Below are positions 34,227 through 43,893 of a stretch of 64,000 nt of DNA, one piece after another (positions within the stretch are counted from its first letter, which is position 1; every line of letters begins with the position of its first letter). The notes under the pieces are model-generated. The model ran no database searches. It saw only the letters and a list, made by a program, of their open reading frames with translations, and was not told where the DNA came from. The DNA comes from JAZGGS01 sp963714405 (lineage in GTDB: Bacteria; Bacteroidota; Ignavibacteria; Ignavibacteriales; Ignavibacteriaceae), in contig CAVQOH010000003.1 in the NCBI GenBank assembly GCA_963714405.1, positions 1 through 64,000 of the forward strand, written 5' to 3'. The position numbers and the translations under genes were made by a program.

Positions 34227-35048
34227 TTATTTTACTGATTTCATTTTAACAGTTTTACTGAGTTTATAAAAACCTACAATGCCTATTGTACCTAGAACAA
34301 ATGCAATTAGCTGTGCTTCAGAAAATCCAAATAAAATTCTTGGATTTAATCTTATAAACTCAACGAGGAAACGTGAAACGGAAGAAAGAATAAGGTAGAG
34401 CATGAAGAATTTCCCGGTTGGCCAATCATTTTTCCTCATCTTCCATAAAACAAAAAATATAATTGCTGCTGCAATAGCTTCATAAACTGATGTTGGATGT
34501 AAAGGTGTGTTATCGGGTACTACTCCATTAGGATAAGATTGAGCAATTTCAGATCCTCGGAACATAGATGATGGAGGCATAGTCCCGTTTTCGTAATTTG
34601 TCCCCCAGGGTAAATTTGTAGGAATTCCATAATCACCATCTCCGGCAAGATGGCAGCCAATTCTGCCTGAAGCGTAGATAAATAAAAGTGGAAGCGGAAG
34701 AGTATCCGCAGCAAATAGGAATGGTATTTTTTTCTTCTTTACGTAAATGTAAAAGACTAGTAAGCCAAGAATGAATCCACCGAAAAAAGTTGAGCCATTA
34801 GGATTGAGTAAAAATGAAACCGGTTGCTGCACAAACGCATCCCAATTTTCAATCAGGAAAAGAAGTTTACCTCCTATTAATATTGAAATAATTGCCAGTA
34901 AAGTAACTTCAAGCGTGTAGTAAATATCCAGAGCTTTTCTTTTAGCTTCGTAGTAAAGAATAGTTGTTGCACCAAGTGCACCTATCGCTTGCATAAAACC
35001 AAAACTGTAAACTGTAAGCGGACCGATATTAAAGAGTTCGGGGTACAT
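34227..35048 (-). CDS. lgt: Prolipoprotein diacylglyceryl transferase
   Basis: A 273-residue integral membrane enzyme with about seven helices that transfers diacylglycerol from phosphatidylglycerol to the lipobox cysteine. The signature region appears as ASGRIGCHLAGDGDYG, with the essential Arg, and the second motif as HPTSVYEA. The N-terminus (FNIGPLTVYSFGFMQAIGAL) is typical. Its start codon directly abuts the hisS stop. Lipoproteins in this window that need it include NosZ, NosL and the 97-residue protein at 55788. Confidence 0.93.
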   Translation of the reverse strand: MYPELFNIGPLTVYSFGFMQAIGALGATTILYYEAKRKALDIYYTLEVTLLAIISILIGGKLLFLIENWDAFVQQPVSFLLNPNGSTFFGGFILGLLVFYIYVKKKKIPFLFAADTLPLPLLFIYASGRIGCHLAGDGDYGIPTNLPWGTNYENGTMPPSSMFRGSEIAQSYPNGVVPDNTPLHPTSVYEAIAAAIIFFVLWKMRKNDWPTGKFFMLYLILSSVSRFLVEFIRLNPRILFGFSEAQLIAFVLGTIGIVGFYKLSKTVKMKSVK

Positions 35049-36308
35049 TTATGCTTTTATCTGATTGATAATTTCTTCGGGGGAATTTAGTGGAATTATT
35101 TTTTGTTCACCGGTTACCATGTTTTTCAAATTTGTATTTCCCTGCTCATATTCTTCGCCTCCAACAAATAGTGTAAAGTGTGCGTTTAATTTATTTGCTT
35201 CGCGCATTTGTGCTTTAACGCTTCTTTTAAGATAATCAAAATCCGTTTTAAGATCAGCTCTGCGAAGTTTTGCTGCAATCTCGTTTACTACAGTTTCAAG
35301 TTCATTTTCAAGTCGTATTAAATAAACATCTATTGATGGATCATCTAGTTTAAAACTTTTTTCATTTTCACAGGCGAGTAAAATTCTTTCAATTCCCGCA
35401 GCAAATCCAACTGCGGGAGTAGGTTTTCCGCCTAATTGCTCTACAAGCAGATCATACCTTCCACCGCCAAGAAGCGCACTTTGTGCGCCAACTTTACTGC
35501 TGATAATTTCAAAAGTGGTTTTTGTATAATAATCCAATCCTCTTACAAGTTTTGGATCAACTTCAAATGGAATATTAATTTTTGTAAGACATTCTTTAAC
35601 ATTTTCAAAATCATTTTTGCTTTCATCATCAAGGTTATCAATCATCATCGGTGCACCTTTAAGTAATTGTTGATCAGATTCAACTTTGCTATCAAAAATT
35701 CTAAGAATGTTTGTATTAAATCTTTTTCTACTGTCTTCAGAAAGATTATCTTTATTATCTTTCAAAAAATCTTTTAGCAACTTTTTGTATTGCTCTCTAG
35801 ATTGAGGAACACCAAGTGAATTTATTTTTACTGTTAGATCTTTTAAGCCAAGTGAACGTAAAATATCATAAGCAATTTGAATTAATTCTGCATCAAGTAA
35901 AGGAGAGGCACTGCCAATCGCTTCGCCACCAAACTGATGAAACTGGCGAAATCTTCCAGCCTGCGGTCTTTCCTGTCTAAACATAGCAGCAATGTAATAC
36001 AACTTATTCAATGGCTGCTGCCCACCTAGTGAATGCTCAATAAAAGCTCTAACAACAGCGGCAGTCATTTCAGGTTTTAACGTTAAGCTGTTCTCTCCTT
36101 TGTCTTTAAAAGTGTACATCTCTTTGCCAACTATATCAGTATCTTCGCCGATACTTCTGGCAAAAAGTGATGTTTCTTCAAAAACAGGTGTTCTTATTTC
36201 TTTATAGTTAAAATTTGCGAAGACTTGTTTAACAATGTTTTCTAAATGATGCCAGCGGGGAGCTTCGGTAGGCAACAAATCTTTTGTTCCTTTAATCGCT
36301 TTTATCAT
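35049..36308 (-). CDS. hisS: Histidyl-tRNA synthetase
   Basis: A 419-residue class II aminoacyl-tRNA synthetase. Motif 1 region: IKGTKDLLPTEAPRWHHLE. Motif 2: FRQERPQAGRFRQFHQFG. The histidine-specific loops are LVRGLDYYTKTTFE and LGGGRYDLLVEQLGG, motif 3 is AVGFAAGIERILL, and a C-terminal anticodon-binding domain follows. The length is standard and the frame intact. It is placed between the EIIA gene and lgt. Confidence 0.96.
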   Translation of the reverse strand: MIKAIKGTKDLLPTEAPRWHHLENIVKQVFANFNYKEIRTPVFEETSLFARSIGEDTDIVGKEMYTFKDKGENSLTLKPEMTAAVVRAFIEHSLGGQQPLNKLYYIAAMFRQERPQAGRFRQFHQFGGEAIGSASPLLDAELIQIAYDILRSLGLKDLTVKINSLGVPQSREQYKKLLKDFLKDNKDNLSEDSRKRFNTNILRIFDSKVESDQQLLKGAPMMIDNLDDESKNDFENVKECLTKINIPFEVDPKLVRGLDYYTKTTFEIISSKVGAQSALLGGGRYDLLVEQLGGKPTPAVGFAAGIERILLACENEKSFKLDDPSIDVYLIRLENELETVVNEIAAKLRRADLKTDFDYLKRSVKAQMREANKLNAHFTLFVGGEEYEQGNTNLKNMVTGEQKIIPLNSPEEIINQIKA

Positions 36309-36356
36309 TAAGCATAAAATTAAATTATAAAAGAATTTATTTTAATAGAAGATAAT

Positions 36357-36827
36357 TTAAACATCGTTGTAATTTTGTTCTTCTTCTTCAAATATTTTTA
36401 GTATTTCAGATTTTGTTTCAGCTACAAGTAGCTTCTGCCTGAAATCATCTTTATTCATCAATCTTGAAATACGGCTGAGTGTTTTTATATGTTTGCTTAC
36501 AAGTGTGTCTTTCCCCACAAGTAAAAAAACAAGATGAACCGGTTCGCCATCTAAAGCTTCATAATCTACAGGATGACTGGTTTTACCAAATGCGGCAATT
36601 ATATCATTTATTGAATTTGTTTTTCCATGCGGTATTGCAAATCCTTTTCCAACACCAGTGGACATGATTTTTTCTCTATCGAGAACAGCTTTTCTTACAT
36701 CTTCAATATCGTTAACCAGTTTATTGTCTTTGTGCAGATCTATCAGTTCGTTAATAATATCTTCTTTATTATAACTTTTAAAATCTGTTAGGATAAATTT
36801 TTCTTCCAGTAATTCAAATACTTTCAT
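36357..36827 (-). CDS. PTS EIIA-like protein (fructose/nitrogen type, PtsN-like)
   Basis: A 156-residue EIIA type-2 domain. The phosphorylatable histidine lies in GVGKGFAIPHGKT, and the conserved VHLVFLLVGKD strand and HIKTLSRISRLM helix follow. A lone EIIA next to housekeeping genes suggests a regulatory (PTS-Ntr or stress-control) role more than sugar uptake. No transporter subunits are nearby. It is first in the run leading to hisS, 48 bases upstream. Confidence 0.88.
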   Translation of the reverse strand: MKVFELLEEKFILTDFKSYNKEDIINELIDLHKDNKLVNDIEDVRKAVLDREKIMSTGVGKGFAIPHGKTNSINDIIAAFGKTSHPVDYEALDGEPVHLVFLLVGKDTLVSKHIKTLSRISRLMNKDDFRQKLLVAETKSEILKIFEEEEQNYNDV

Positions 36828-36923
36828 ATATCGGGATAAAATATTTTATAGTTAATTAATAATAGTTTAGTGCGAAGTTAATAATACATTAAGCGTTAAG
36901 CAATCCTGTTTAGTCTTTACAAT

Positions 36924-38241
36924 TTAAATAGGATGATGTTCATTAAATTTCTTTAAACGAAATTCAAGGTCTTCAAATTGATCCCGTTGAACAAGTGAAA
37001 CACAAGCTCTTACACCTTCCAGTCGTTCGCTTCCCGTAATTGCAAGCGAGATTGCGCTAATACCATAATATATCAATTCACCTAAAAGTTGTTCGCCTGT
37101 AAAACCAGGATATGAAAATGTAAAATAAAAACCATCTGCAATCGGTTCATCTTCATCCATATCATAAACGATATTGAATCCATTTTGCGTAAAAAGTTTT
37201 TTCATGATTTTGGCTTTTTCGCCGTACTCTTTAACAACATCAACAAAATTAAACTCTGCATTATTGGCAGCTTTTAACATTGCCGCCAGTGCATACTGTG
37301 CAGAATGAGTTACACCAGCACTTAGTGAATAAACCGTTCCAAAAATCATCGTGTAACCAAATGAATCGGAATTGTAAAACCTTTTAAGATCAGGACACTT
37401 TTTTGTATACAGTTTATCAGAGATTGCCATTATACCGATTCGCTGCCCGGCATAACTAAAAGCTTTTGAGCTTGAGATAAACAAAATATAATTATCTGTG
37501 TACCTTGCAGCAGTTGCCTGGAAAGGCGGTTTACCTGGAGTGTAAAGATCTTTTCTAAAATCCATTGCCACGTAAGCAAGATCTTCCAAGACAACCACGT
37601 TGTATTTATCAGCCATCTCTGCAATTATTTTTAGTTCATTTTCTGTAAAACAAATCCAGGATGGATTATTCGGATTTGAATAAAGCATGCAGGAAATATT
37701 TCCTTTTGAAAGGATTTCTTCAAGTTTATTACGGAGTTTTTCACCACGGTAGTTGTAAACATCAAATGTTTCATATTTAATACCTAATACATTGCATTGC
37801 TGCTTATGAACAGGAAACCCGGGATCGATGAAAAGCACAGTATCTTTTTCTTTATACATTCTGTTTACTGTCAAGAAACGCAGCAAAACCACCCTGCATT
37901 GAACCAACTGTTGGAATACAACCTTCGGGATTTATATCAATATCCAAAAAAAGTTTTACAAAACGTGAAGCTTCAGTTTTTAATGAAGGAATTCCCTGTA
38001 TATCAGGATAAATTGATGCCACACCTTTTTTCAAAGCCTCAATTTCTGCATTTACACCTATCTTTGCAGGAGGCAAACCGGGAATTCCCATTTCCATTCT
38101 AATAAATTTTTCACCGGTTTGTTTTTCAATTACATCAACAAGTTTTTTTATTTCGCGGATGGAGGCTTTACCAACATTTTCAAGATTGCTATCATTAAGT
38201 GCCTTTGTAACGATTTCATTGTTAATTGGGGTTTCTTGCAT
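36924..38241 (-). CDS. PLP-dependent aminotransferase, class I/II (frameshifted)
   Basis: Two overlapping reading frames together form one fold-type I aminotransferase of about 435 residues. The front (from 38241) has EMGIPGLPPAKIGVNAEIEA and PTVGSMQGGFAAF. The back has YSNPNNPSWICFTENELK, VLEDLAYVAMDFRKD and the PLP lysine in SSSKAFSYAGQRIG. Removing one base near 37873 joins GFAAFL to TVNRMYKEKDTVLFIDPGFP and repairs it. Substrate unknown. It lies alone between the EIIA gene and the copper module. The single extra base looks like an error or a very recent mutation. Confidence 0.85.
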
Positions 38242-38381
38242 TACAATCCTCTTTGTAAGTACGGTTTAAAAATGAATATTTAAACTTACTTAGAATCTGA
38301 ATTTTTTACCTAAATTAATTTACGTGAACCCTATTTGTGATACCTACACCATCAAACGGAGCTAAGACGGTAAAGTATTTA

Positions 38382-40088
38382 TTATTTTAAAAGAATCATC
38401 TTTCTTGATTCCTTAAAGTTTCCTGCTTCCATACGATAATAGTAAATTCCGCTGGCAAGACTTCTGGCGTTAAAAAATACTTTGTAGCTCCCTGCTTGTT
38501 TAGTTTCATTAACCAAAGTCTCAACTTCTTTCCCGAGTGCATTAAAAATCCTTAAGGTTACTAATAGCATTGCAGGAATTTGAAAACTTATAATAGTTGA
38601 TGGATTAAAGGGATTAGGATAATTTTGATTAAGTTGAAAAGAATTCGGAGATGAATTTTCATCATCAATTTTTGTTGGTGCATCAATCTGAATGTTCAAC
38701 ATCATTCCATCATCTTCATGCTCTAAGTTATGACAGTGCAGAAGATACCTACCTGTATAATCATTAAATTTAACTAACACCTGCACAGTTTCATTAGGAT
38801 TTACTAGTACAGTATCTTTCCAACCTTTATCATTGGGGAAAAGATTTGTGTTTCCGTTTCTTGAATAAACCTGGAACAAAACTCCGTGAACATGCATAGG
38901 GTGATAATTATTTGTGTTGTTAATAAATTTCCATTCTTCAAGTTCATTAAACGGAATTACTTCATCAATTCTATTAATATCATAGGTTAGTCCATTTATC
39001 CTGTGCATCCCGCTTCCCATCATTCCCTGGCTCAATGTGAATGTTCGGATTCCTGTTATGTTATTAATATCATAATAATTAATTGGTGGAAGATTTTGCG
39101 GTACTGCTCCTCCTGACGATAAATCGCCAACAATATCGAATCGAATTAAATCCATTTGTGCTCCTTGGTTTCCCACTCCGCTGTAAGCTTGTGATTGCAA
39201 TGTTACTGAATTACCGATGCTGTATGGGAAAAAATCAAAAAGTATATCCAATCTTTCTCCGGGAGAAAGAAAAACATTATTCATTTGAACTGCTTCATCC
39301 TTCAATCCACCATCGGTAGCAACAACCCAGAAAGGTGAGTTATCTGAAATCGCAATTTTATATACTCTTGCGTTCGATCCGTTTAACAGTCTGAATCTGT
39401 AAAGTGTTTTCTGAACTTCAAAATAAGGTTCCGGTGTTCCGTTTATTAAAGGTAAATCGCCAAGATAACCCAACATTCTATCCATCATATTTGGAGCATA
39501 ATTAAACTGCGGCTGGTAGGCTGAATGTCTGTCCTGGATTAATAATGGCACATCAAATTCGCCTGTTGGTAAACCATATTGAAGTTCATCATCATCGTCA
39601 ACAATAAAAAATCCGGCATAACCTTTATAAACATGCTTTGCTGTAAGATGATGCGCATGTGAATGATAAAAAAATGTACCTGCTTTTTGAATTACCGGGA
39701 AAGTGTAAGTGTAGCTGTTACCTGGTAGAACAGCATCCTTTGGTTGTCCGTCCATTAATTCCGGGACAAGCAAACCGTGCCAATGAATTGTTGCCTCTTC
39801 CGTATACTGATTTTCAAAAAGGACAGAAAAGTTGTCTCCCTTCTGAACGCGAATAGTTGGAGCAGGATAAGAATTATTTAATCCCAATATCTGTGTTGTT
39901 GTACCCGGCCATACTTCTACATTTGCAGAATTAAATATTAAAGATTCTCCAGGTTGCAACTCTGGAGGAAACCGTAACTGGTTACCAACACGCAGAGAAT
40001 TAGGTTGATTGCTGAATGCCAAAAATTTTGGTGAAGCCAGCACTGCACTAGCTAACGCAGATTTGATTATAAAGTCTCTTCGTTTCAT
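38382..40088 (-). CDS. Multicopper oxidase with Tat signal and T9SS sorting domain
   Basis: A 568-residue enzyme counted from the ATG at 40088, which has a GGAG ribosome binding site and begins MKRRDFIIKS, a twin-arginine signal. An upstream in-frame ATG would give an unlikely leader overlapping a hairpin. All four copper motifs are present: HWHG (about residue 102), HSHAHH (142), HPMHVHG and HCHNLEHEDDGMM. It therefore resembles a CueO/laccase-like oxidase, probably Cu(I)- or phenol-oxidising. A T9SS domain follows (QNYPNPFNPSTIISF to SRKMILLK). It is last in the copper module, downstream of cusA. Tat folding followed by T9SS export is unusual. Confidence 0.9.
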   Translation of the reverse strand: MKRRDFIIKSALASAVLASPKFLAFSNQPNSLRVGNQLRFPPELQPGESLIFNSANVEVWPGTTTQILGLNNSYPAPTIRVQKGDNFSVLFENQYTEEATIHWHGLLVPELMDGQPKDAVLPGNSYTYTFPVIQKAGTFFYHSHAHHLTAKHVYKGYAGFFIVDDDDELQYGLPTGEFDVPLLIQDRHSAYQPQFNYAPNMMDRMLGYLGDLPLINGTPEPYFEVQKTLYRFRLLNGSNARVYKIAISDNSPFWVVATDGGLKDEAVQMNNVFLSPGERLDILFDFFPYSIGNSVTLQSQAYSGVGNQGAQMDLIRFDIVGDLSSGGAVPQNLPPINYYDINNITGIRTFTLSQGMMGSGMHRINGLTYDINRIDEVIPFNELEEWKFINNTNNYHPMHVHGVLFQVYSRNGNTNLFPNDKGWKDTVLVNPNETVQVLVKFNDYTGRYLLHCHNLEHEDDGMMLNIQIDAPTKIDDENSSPNSFQLNQNYPNPFNPSTIISFQIPAMLLVTLRIFNALGKEVETLVNETKQAGSYKVFFNARSLASGIYYYRMEAGNFKESRKMILLK

Positions 40089-40139
40089 TATTCTCCAAGT
40101 TTTTGAAAACTGGTTAAAAATATTTGGTTTAGCATAAAT

Positions 40140-40163
40140 CTTCCGGTGCCAAAACACCGGAAG
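40140..40163 (-). terminator. Hairpin after the metal-binding-domain gene
   Basis: CTTCCGGTG/CACCGGAAG, a perfect 9-bp stem with a 6-base loop, 12 bases past the stop at 40176 and before the oxidase start. The following bases (ATTTATG) are only weakly U-rich, so it may be a processing or partial-termination stem. Confidence 0.45.
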
Positions 40164-40175
40164 AATGTTGAAAGA

Positions 40176-40577
40176 TTACTTCGCTTCAAAGCCATTTTCT
40201 TCAAGATTTTTTTTGGCTTTTTCAAGTGAAACCTCTTTAAGTTTCATTCCACATTGTGGACATTCTCCCGATTCATCAGAAACAACATTCCAGCACATCT
40301 GATCCTGGTAAACTTTTCCGTCACCGTTTTCATCAATTGCTGCAAGGTCTATTGTGTCTTCGTGAACCATTGATTTGTTATCCTGCATCATTTCTTTATG
40401 ATCTGATCCCATTATTTTGTCGTGATCCGTATGTTTATGCTCATCTTTTTTCATTTCCATATTATGATCATGCTTCATGTAAGATTTTAATGAATCTTCC
40501 TGGGCAAAAGATATTCCAGCAGCGAAAATTAAGATGAGTAAAATTGCCGCGCTGATGATTTTCATTTGGTTTAACAT
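40176..40577 (-). CDS. Periplasmic His-rich protein with heavy-metal-binding (YHS-like) domain
   Basis: A 133-residue protein with a signal peptide (~25 residues, ending ISFAQ). A histidine/methionine-rich stretch (KHDHNMEMKKDEHKHTDHDK) is followed by a C-terminal metal-binding module reading MCWNVVSDESGECPQCGMKL, the same type as the modules at the two ends of the CusB homolog. The CxxCGM and the His/Met clusters suggest Cu(I) or other soft-metal binding. It is placed between cusA and the oxidase, so it probably acts as a periplasmic metal carrier for the efflux pump or oxidase. Confidence 0.82.
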   Translation of the reverse strand: MLNQMKIISAAILLILIFAAGISFAQEDSLKSYMKHDHNMEMKKDEHKHTDHDKIMGSDHKEMMQDNKSMVHEDTIDLAAIDENGDGKVYQDQMCWNVVSDESGECPQCGMKLKEVSLEKAKKNLEENGFEAK

Positions 40578-40600
40578 TTTGTTTCTCCTTTAATTATTAG

Positions 40601-43600
40601 TTAGGATTGTTGATTAGTTTGAGATAATAATTTCTTTAATTCTCTTTTTTTAATTGCATAGAATATTGCGGGGAACAGTGTCAGTTCCATTATCATACTC
40701 GTTAATATTCCTCCTACCATCGGTGCAGCAATTCTTTTCATCACATCTGATCCCGCACCTAAACCAATGAGTATAGGGAGCAATCCAAGCATAGTTGTAA
40801 GAACGGTCATCATCTTGGGTCGGATTCTTTTAACTGCTCCTTCAAATATTGATTCTCTTAAATCAGACAAATTATTTAACACTCCGTTCCGTTTGAATTT
40901 CTCATAAGCAAGATCAAGGTAAAGTAGCATAACAACACCAGTTTCTGCACTTACACCAAGCAAAGCGATTATTCCAACCCATACTGCCACGCTCATATTA
41001 TAACCAGCAAAGAATAAAAACCATACAGCGCCAACCATAGAGAACGGTAAAGTCAATAGTACAATTCCGGTTTTAGTCATTGATTTCATATTCATATAAA
41101 GAAGAACGATTACAATTAATAGTGTAAGTGGAATAACCATCGAAAGATGTTTGGATGCACGCTCCATATATTCATACTGTCCGCTCCATTTAAGTGAATA
41201 ACCTGCAGGAAGTTCCAGATTATCTTTTATTATTTGTTTGGCATCAACTATAAAAGTGCCTACATCAACATCTTTAATATCTACATAAACCCACGTATTA
41301 GGTCTCGCATTTTCTGATTTAATCATTGGCGGACCTTTTCTAATTATAATCTTACCCAACTGCTCAAGTGGAATGCTTCCACCTTTGGGAAGTGAAACTA
41401 AAACTCGCTGTAACGCATCTATGTTTTCCCTATAATCTCGTTGATAACGAAGATTAACAGAATATCTTTCCAATCCTTCAACGGTTTTTGTGATATTCAT
41501 TCCACCAACTGCAGACATAAACACATCCTGCACATCTGCCACGGTTAACCCGTAACGTGCTATTTCATCTCGATTAATTTCGAAATCAACATAATTCCCA
41601 CCAACAGATCTTTCTGCATAAGCTGATCTTGTTCCCGGAACGGTTTTCATCAACTCTTCAACCTGCTTTCCCAAATCCTGTAAAACATTTAAATCCGGCC
41701 CGGCTATTTTGATTCCAACGGGAGTTTTAATTCCGGTTGAAAGCATATCAATTCTTGTTTTTATCGGCATTGTCCACGCGTTTGTTAAACCGGGAATCTG
41801 GATTGCAGTGTTCATTTCTTCAACCAGTTTTTCGGGAGTCATCCCTTCACGCCATTCATCCTGCGGTTTCAATCGGATTGTAGTTTCAATCATTGTAAGC
41901 GGAGCCGGATCTGTTGCAGTTTCAGCCCTGCCGATTTTTCCAAATACAGATTTAACTTCAGGAAATGATTTTATGATCTTATCTGTTTGCTGGAGTATTT
42001 CTCTTGCTTTTGTAATGGATATTCCAGGTAAAGTTGTTGGCATATAAAGCAAATCTCCTTCATACAACGGAGGCATAAACTCTGAGCCAAGCTTTGAAAA
42101 AGGAATATAGGTAGCCAGAACTATTAACAAAGCAGCAGCCATTACCCACCATCTGCGCTTCATTACAAAATCAACAACAGGATGATAAATCTTAACAAGT
42201 AATTTTGTTAACGGATTATCTTCTTCTTTTTTCATTTTACCGCGTACAAAATACCCGATTAAAACAGGTACAATTGTTATCGCAAGTATTGCTGCACCAG
42301 CCATCGCATATGTTTTCGTAAACGCAAGCGGTCTGAATAATCTTCCTTCCTGCTGTTCAAGTGTAAAGACGGGAAGAAATGAAATTGTAATTACAACCAG
42401 GGAATAAAAGATTGAAGGTCCGACTTCTTTTGCAGATTGTAAAATCAATGCCCAGTGCTGTTTCCTTTCTTTAAGCGGTTTATCCTGTTCAGCCGACAGA
42501 TGAGATGCAGCATTTTCCACCATTACAATTGAAGCATCCACCATGGCCCCGATTGCAATTGCAATTCCACCAAGGGACATTATGTTAGCATTAATTCCCT
42601 GCAGTCTCATAATCAAGAATGAAATAAGTACTGCAGTTGGAAGAGTGAATATCGCAACAAAACTACTACGCACGTGGAGAAGGAAAGCAATAATAATCAG
42701 GGCAACAATTATTGTTTCTTCAATCAACTTGCTGCTTAGATTATCAATCGCATTTTCAATCAATCCTGAGCGGTCGTAAGCTACATCAATTGTTACATCT
42801 TCAGGCAAAGATTTTTTTAACTCTTCAATTCTTTCTTTAACTCTTTCAATAACTGCGAGAGCATTTTCACCAAACCGAATTACAATTATTCCGCCTACAG
42901 TTTCTCCTTCACCGTTCCAGTCGGCAAGTCCTCTTCGTAATTCAGGTCCTATATTAATGGTTGCAATATCTCTTAGATAAATTGGTGTACCTGTACCTGA
43001 TGATACACCAATCGAAATCTTTTCCAGATCATCAGTACTTTTTATATAACCGAGACTTCGAACCATGTACTCCATTTCACCCATTTCAAGAAGTCTGCCG
43101 CCAACATCATTGTTGCTTTGCTTTATTGCCATTTTAACTTTTTGAAGAGGGATATTGTAATAAGCAAGTTTTGTGGGATCGATATTAACCTGGTATTGTT
43201 TTACAAAACCACCAATGCTTGCCACTTCAGCAACACCTTGCAGGGAAGAAAGTTCATACTTAAGAAAGAAATCCTGGATTGATCGTAGTTCCTGTAAATC
43301 TCTTTTATCTGATTTAAGAACATACTGATAAACCCATCCCAAACCTGTTGCATCAGGTCCAAGCTGCGGATTCACACCTGCCGGAAGAGTTCCTTGTAAT
43401 CCATTCAGATATTCGAGTACACGGCTTCGTGCCCAGTAGATATCAGTTCCATCTTCAAAAATGATGTAGACCATAGAGTACCCAAACATCGAGTAGCCGC
43501 GAACATCTTTTGCGTAGGGAACTGAAAGCATTTTTGTTGTTAACGGATATGTAACCTGATCTTCAACTATCCGTGGTCCCTGACCGGGATATTCAGTAAT

Positions 43601-43777
43601 TATGATTACCTGCACATCGCTGAGATCGGGAATTGCATCAACTTTTGTAGTTGTTAAAGCCCATATTCCCATTGCAATCAATGCGGTGGTAAAAATGATC
43701 ACGAAAAATTTATTGTTTATTGACCACTCGATCAGCTTTGCAATCAATCCGTCTTTATTTTGATCTGACGTTATCAT
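40601..43777 (-). CDS. cusA: Heavy-metal efflux RND transporter (CusA/CzcA family)
   Basis: A 1058-residue inner-membrane proton-driven pump with twelve transmembrane helices and two large periplasmic domains. Family marks are TTTKVDAIPDLSDVQVIIIT after the first helix, the central-helix motif GAMVDASIVMVENAA, and the mid-protein GSEFMPPLYEGDLLYMPTTL. It would take Cu(I)/Ag(I) or divalent metals from the periplasm and adaptor and pass them to the outer-membrane channel. Metal choice (Cus versus Czc type) is not certain from sequence; the oxidase and metal-binding neighbours favour copper. The frame is intact. It follows cusB, with a REP-like repeat between them. Confidence 0.93.
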   Translation of the reverse strand: MITSDQNKDGLIAKLIEWSINNKFFVIIFTTALIAMGIWALTTTKVDAIPDLSDVQVIIITEYPGQGPRIVEDQVTYPLTTKMLSVPYAKDVRGYSMFGYSMVYIIFEDGTDIYWARSRVLEYLNGLQGTLPAGVNPQLGPDATGLGWVYQYVLKSDKRDLQELRSIQDFFLKYELSSLQGVAEVASIGGFVKQYQVNIDPTKLAYYNIPLQKVKMAIKQSNNDVGGRLLEMGEMEYMVRSLGYIKSTDDLEKISIGVSSGTGTPIYLRDIATINIGPELRRGLADWNGEGETVGGIIVIRFGENALAVIERVKERIEELKKSLPEDVTIDVAYDRSGLIENAIDNLSSKLIEETIIVALIIIAFLLHVRSSFVAIFTLPTAVLISFLIMRLQGINANIMSLGGIAIAIGAMVDASIVMVENAASHLSAEQDKPLKERKQHWALILQSAKEVGPSIFYSLVVITISFLPVFTLEQQEGRLFRPLAFTKTYAMAGAAILAITIVPVLIGYFVRGKMKKEEDNPLTKLLVKIYHPVVDFVMKRRWWVMAAALLIVLATYIPFSKLGSEFMPPLYEGDLLYMPTTLPGISITKAREILQQTDKIIKSFPEVKSVFGKIGRAETATDPAPLTMIETTIRLKPQDEWREGMTPEKLVEEMNTAIQIPGLTNAWTMPIKTRIDMLSTGIKTPVGIKIAGPDLNVLQDLGKQVEELMKTVPGTRSAYAERSVGGNYVDFEINRDEIARYGLTVADVQDVFMSAVGGMNITKTVEGLERYSVNLRYQRDYRENIDALQRVLVSLPKGGSIPLEQLGKIIIRKGPPMIKSENARPNTWVYVDIKDVDVGTFIVDAKQIIKDNLELPAGYSLKWSGQYEYMERASKHLSMVIPLTLLIVIVLLYMNMKSMTKTGIVLLTLPFSMVGAVWFLFFAGYNMSVAVWVGIIALLGVSAETGVVMLLYLDLAYEKFKRNGVLNNLSDLRESIFEGAVKRIRPKMMTVLTTMLGLLPILIGLGAGSDVMKRIAAPMVGGILTSMIMELTLFPAIFYAIKKRELKKLLSQTNQQS

Positions 43778-43804
43778 TTAATTTCTCCAAAACTTATACT
43801 GTTT

Positions 43805-43889
43805 GTCATTGCGAACCACGATGTATCGTGGTGAAGTAATCGTTTTAATTTTATTTAGATTGCTTCGTCGCTTCGCTCCTCGCAATGAC
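43805..43889. repeat. REP-like intergenic repeat, copy 2
   Basis: Starts GTCATTGCGA and ends CGCAATGAC, with core TTCGTCGCTTCGCTCCTCGC and a smaller palindrome ACCACGAT..ATCGTGGT nested near its left end. It shares ends and core with the element at 24203-24276. It lies in the cusB-cusA gap and could act as an RNA stem within the operon message. Confidence 0.7.
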
Positions 43890-43893
43890 AATT

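Noticed and set aside
38382..40157. The longer start of the multicopper oxidase at 40157
   Set aside because: It would place 23 residues (MFWHRKIYAKPN...) before the twin-arginine signal and overlap the hairpin at 40140-40163; the ATG at 40088 has its own GGAG site.
22848..43889. A CRISPR array formed by the short palindromic repeats
   Set aside because: Elements are single, differently sequenced and kilobases apart, with no regular spacers and no cas genes in the window.
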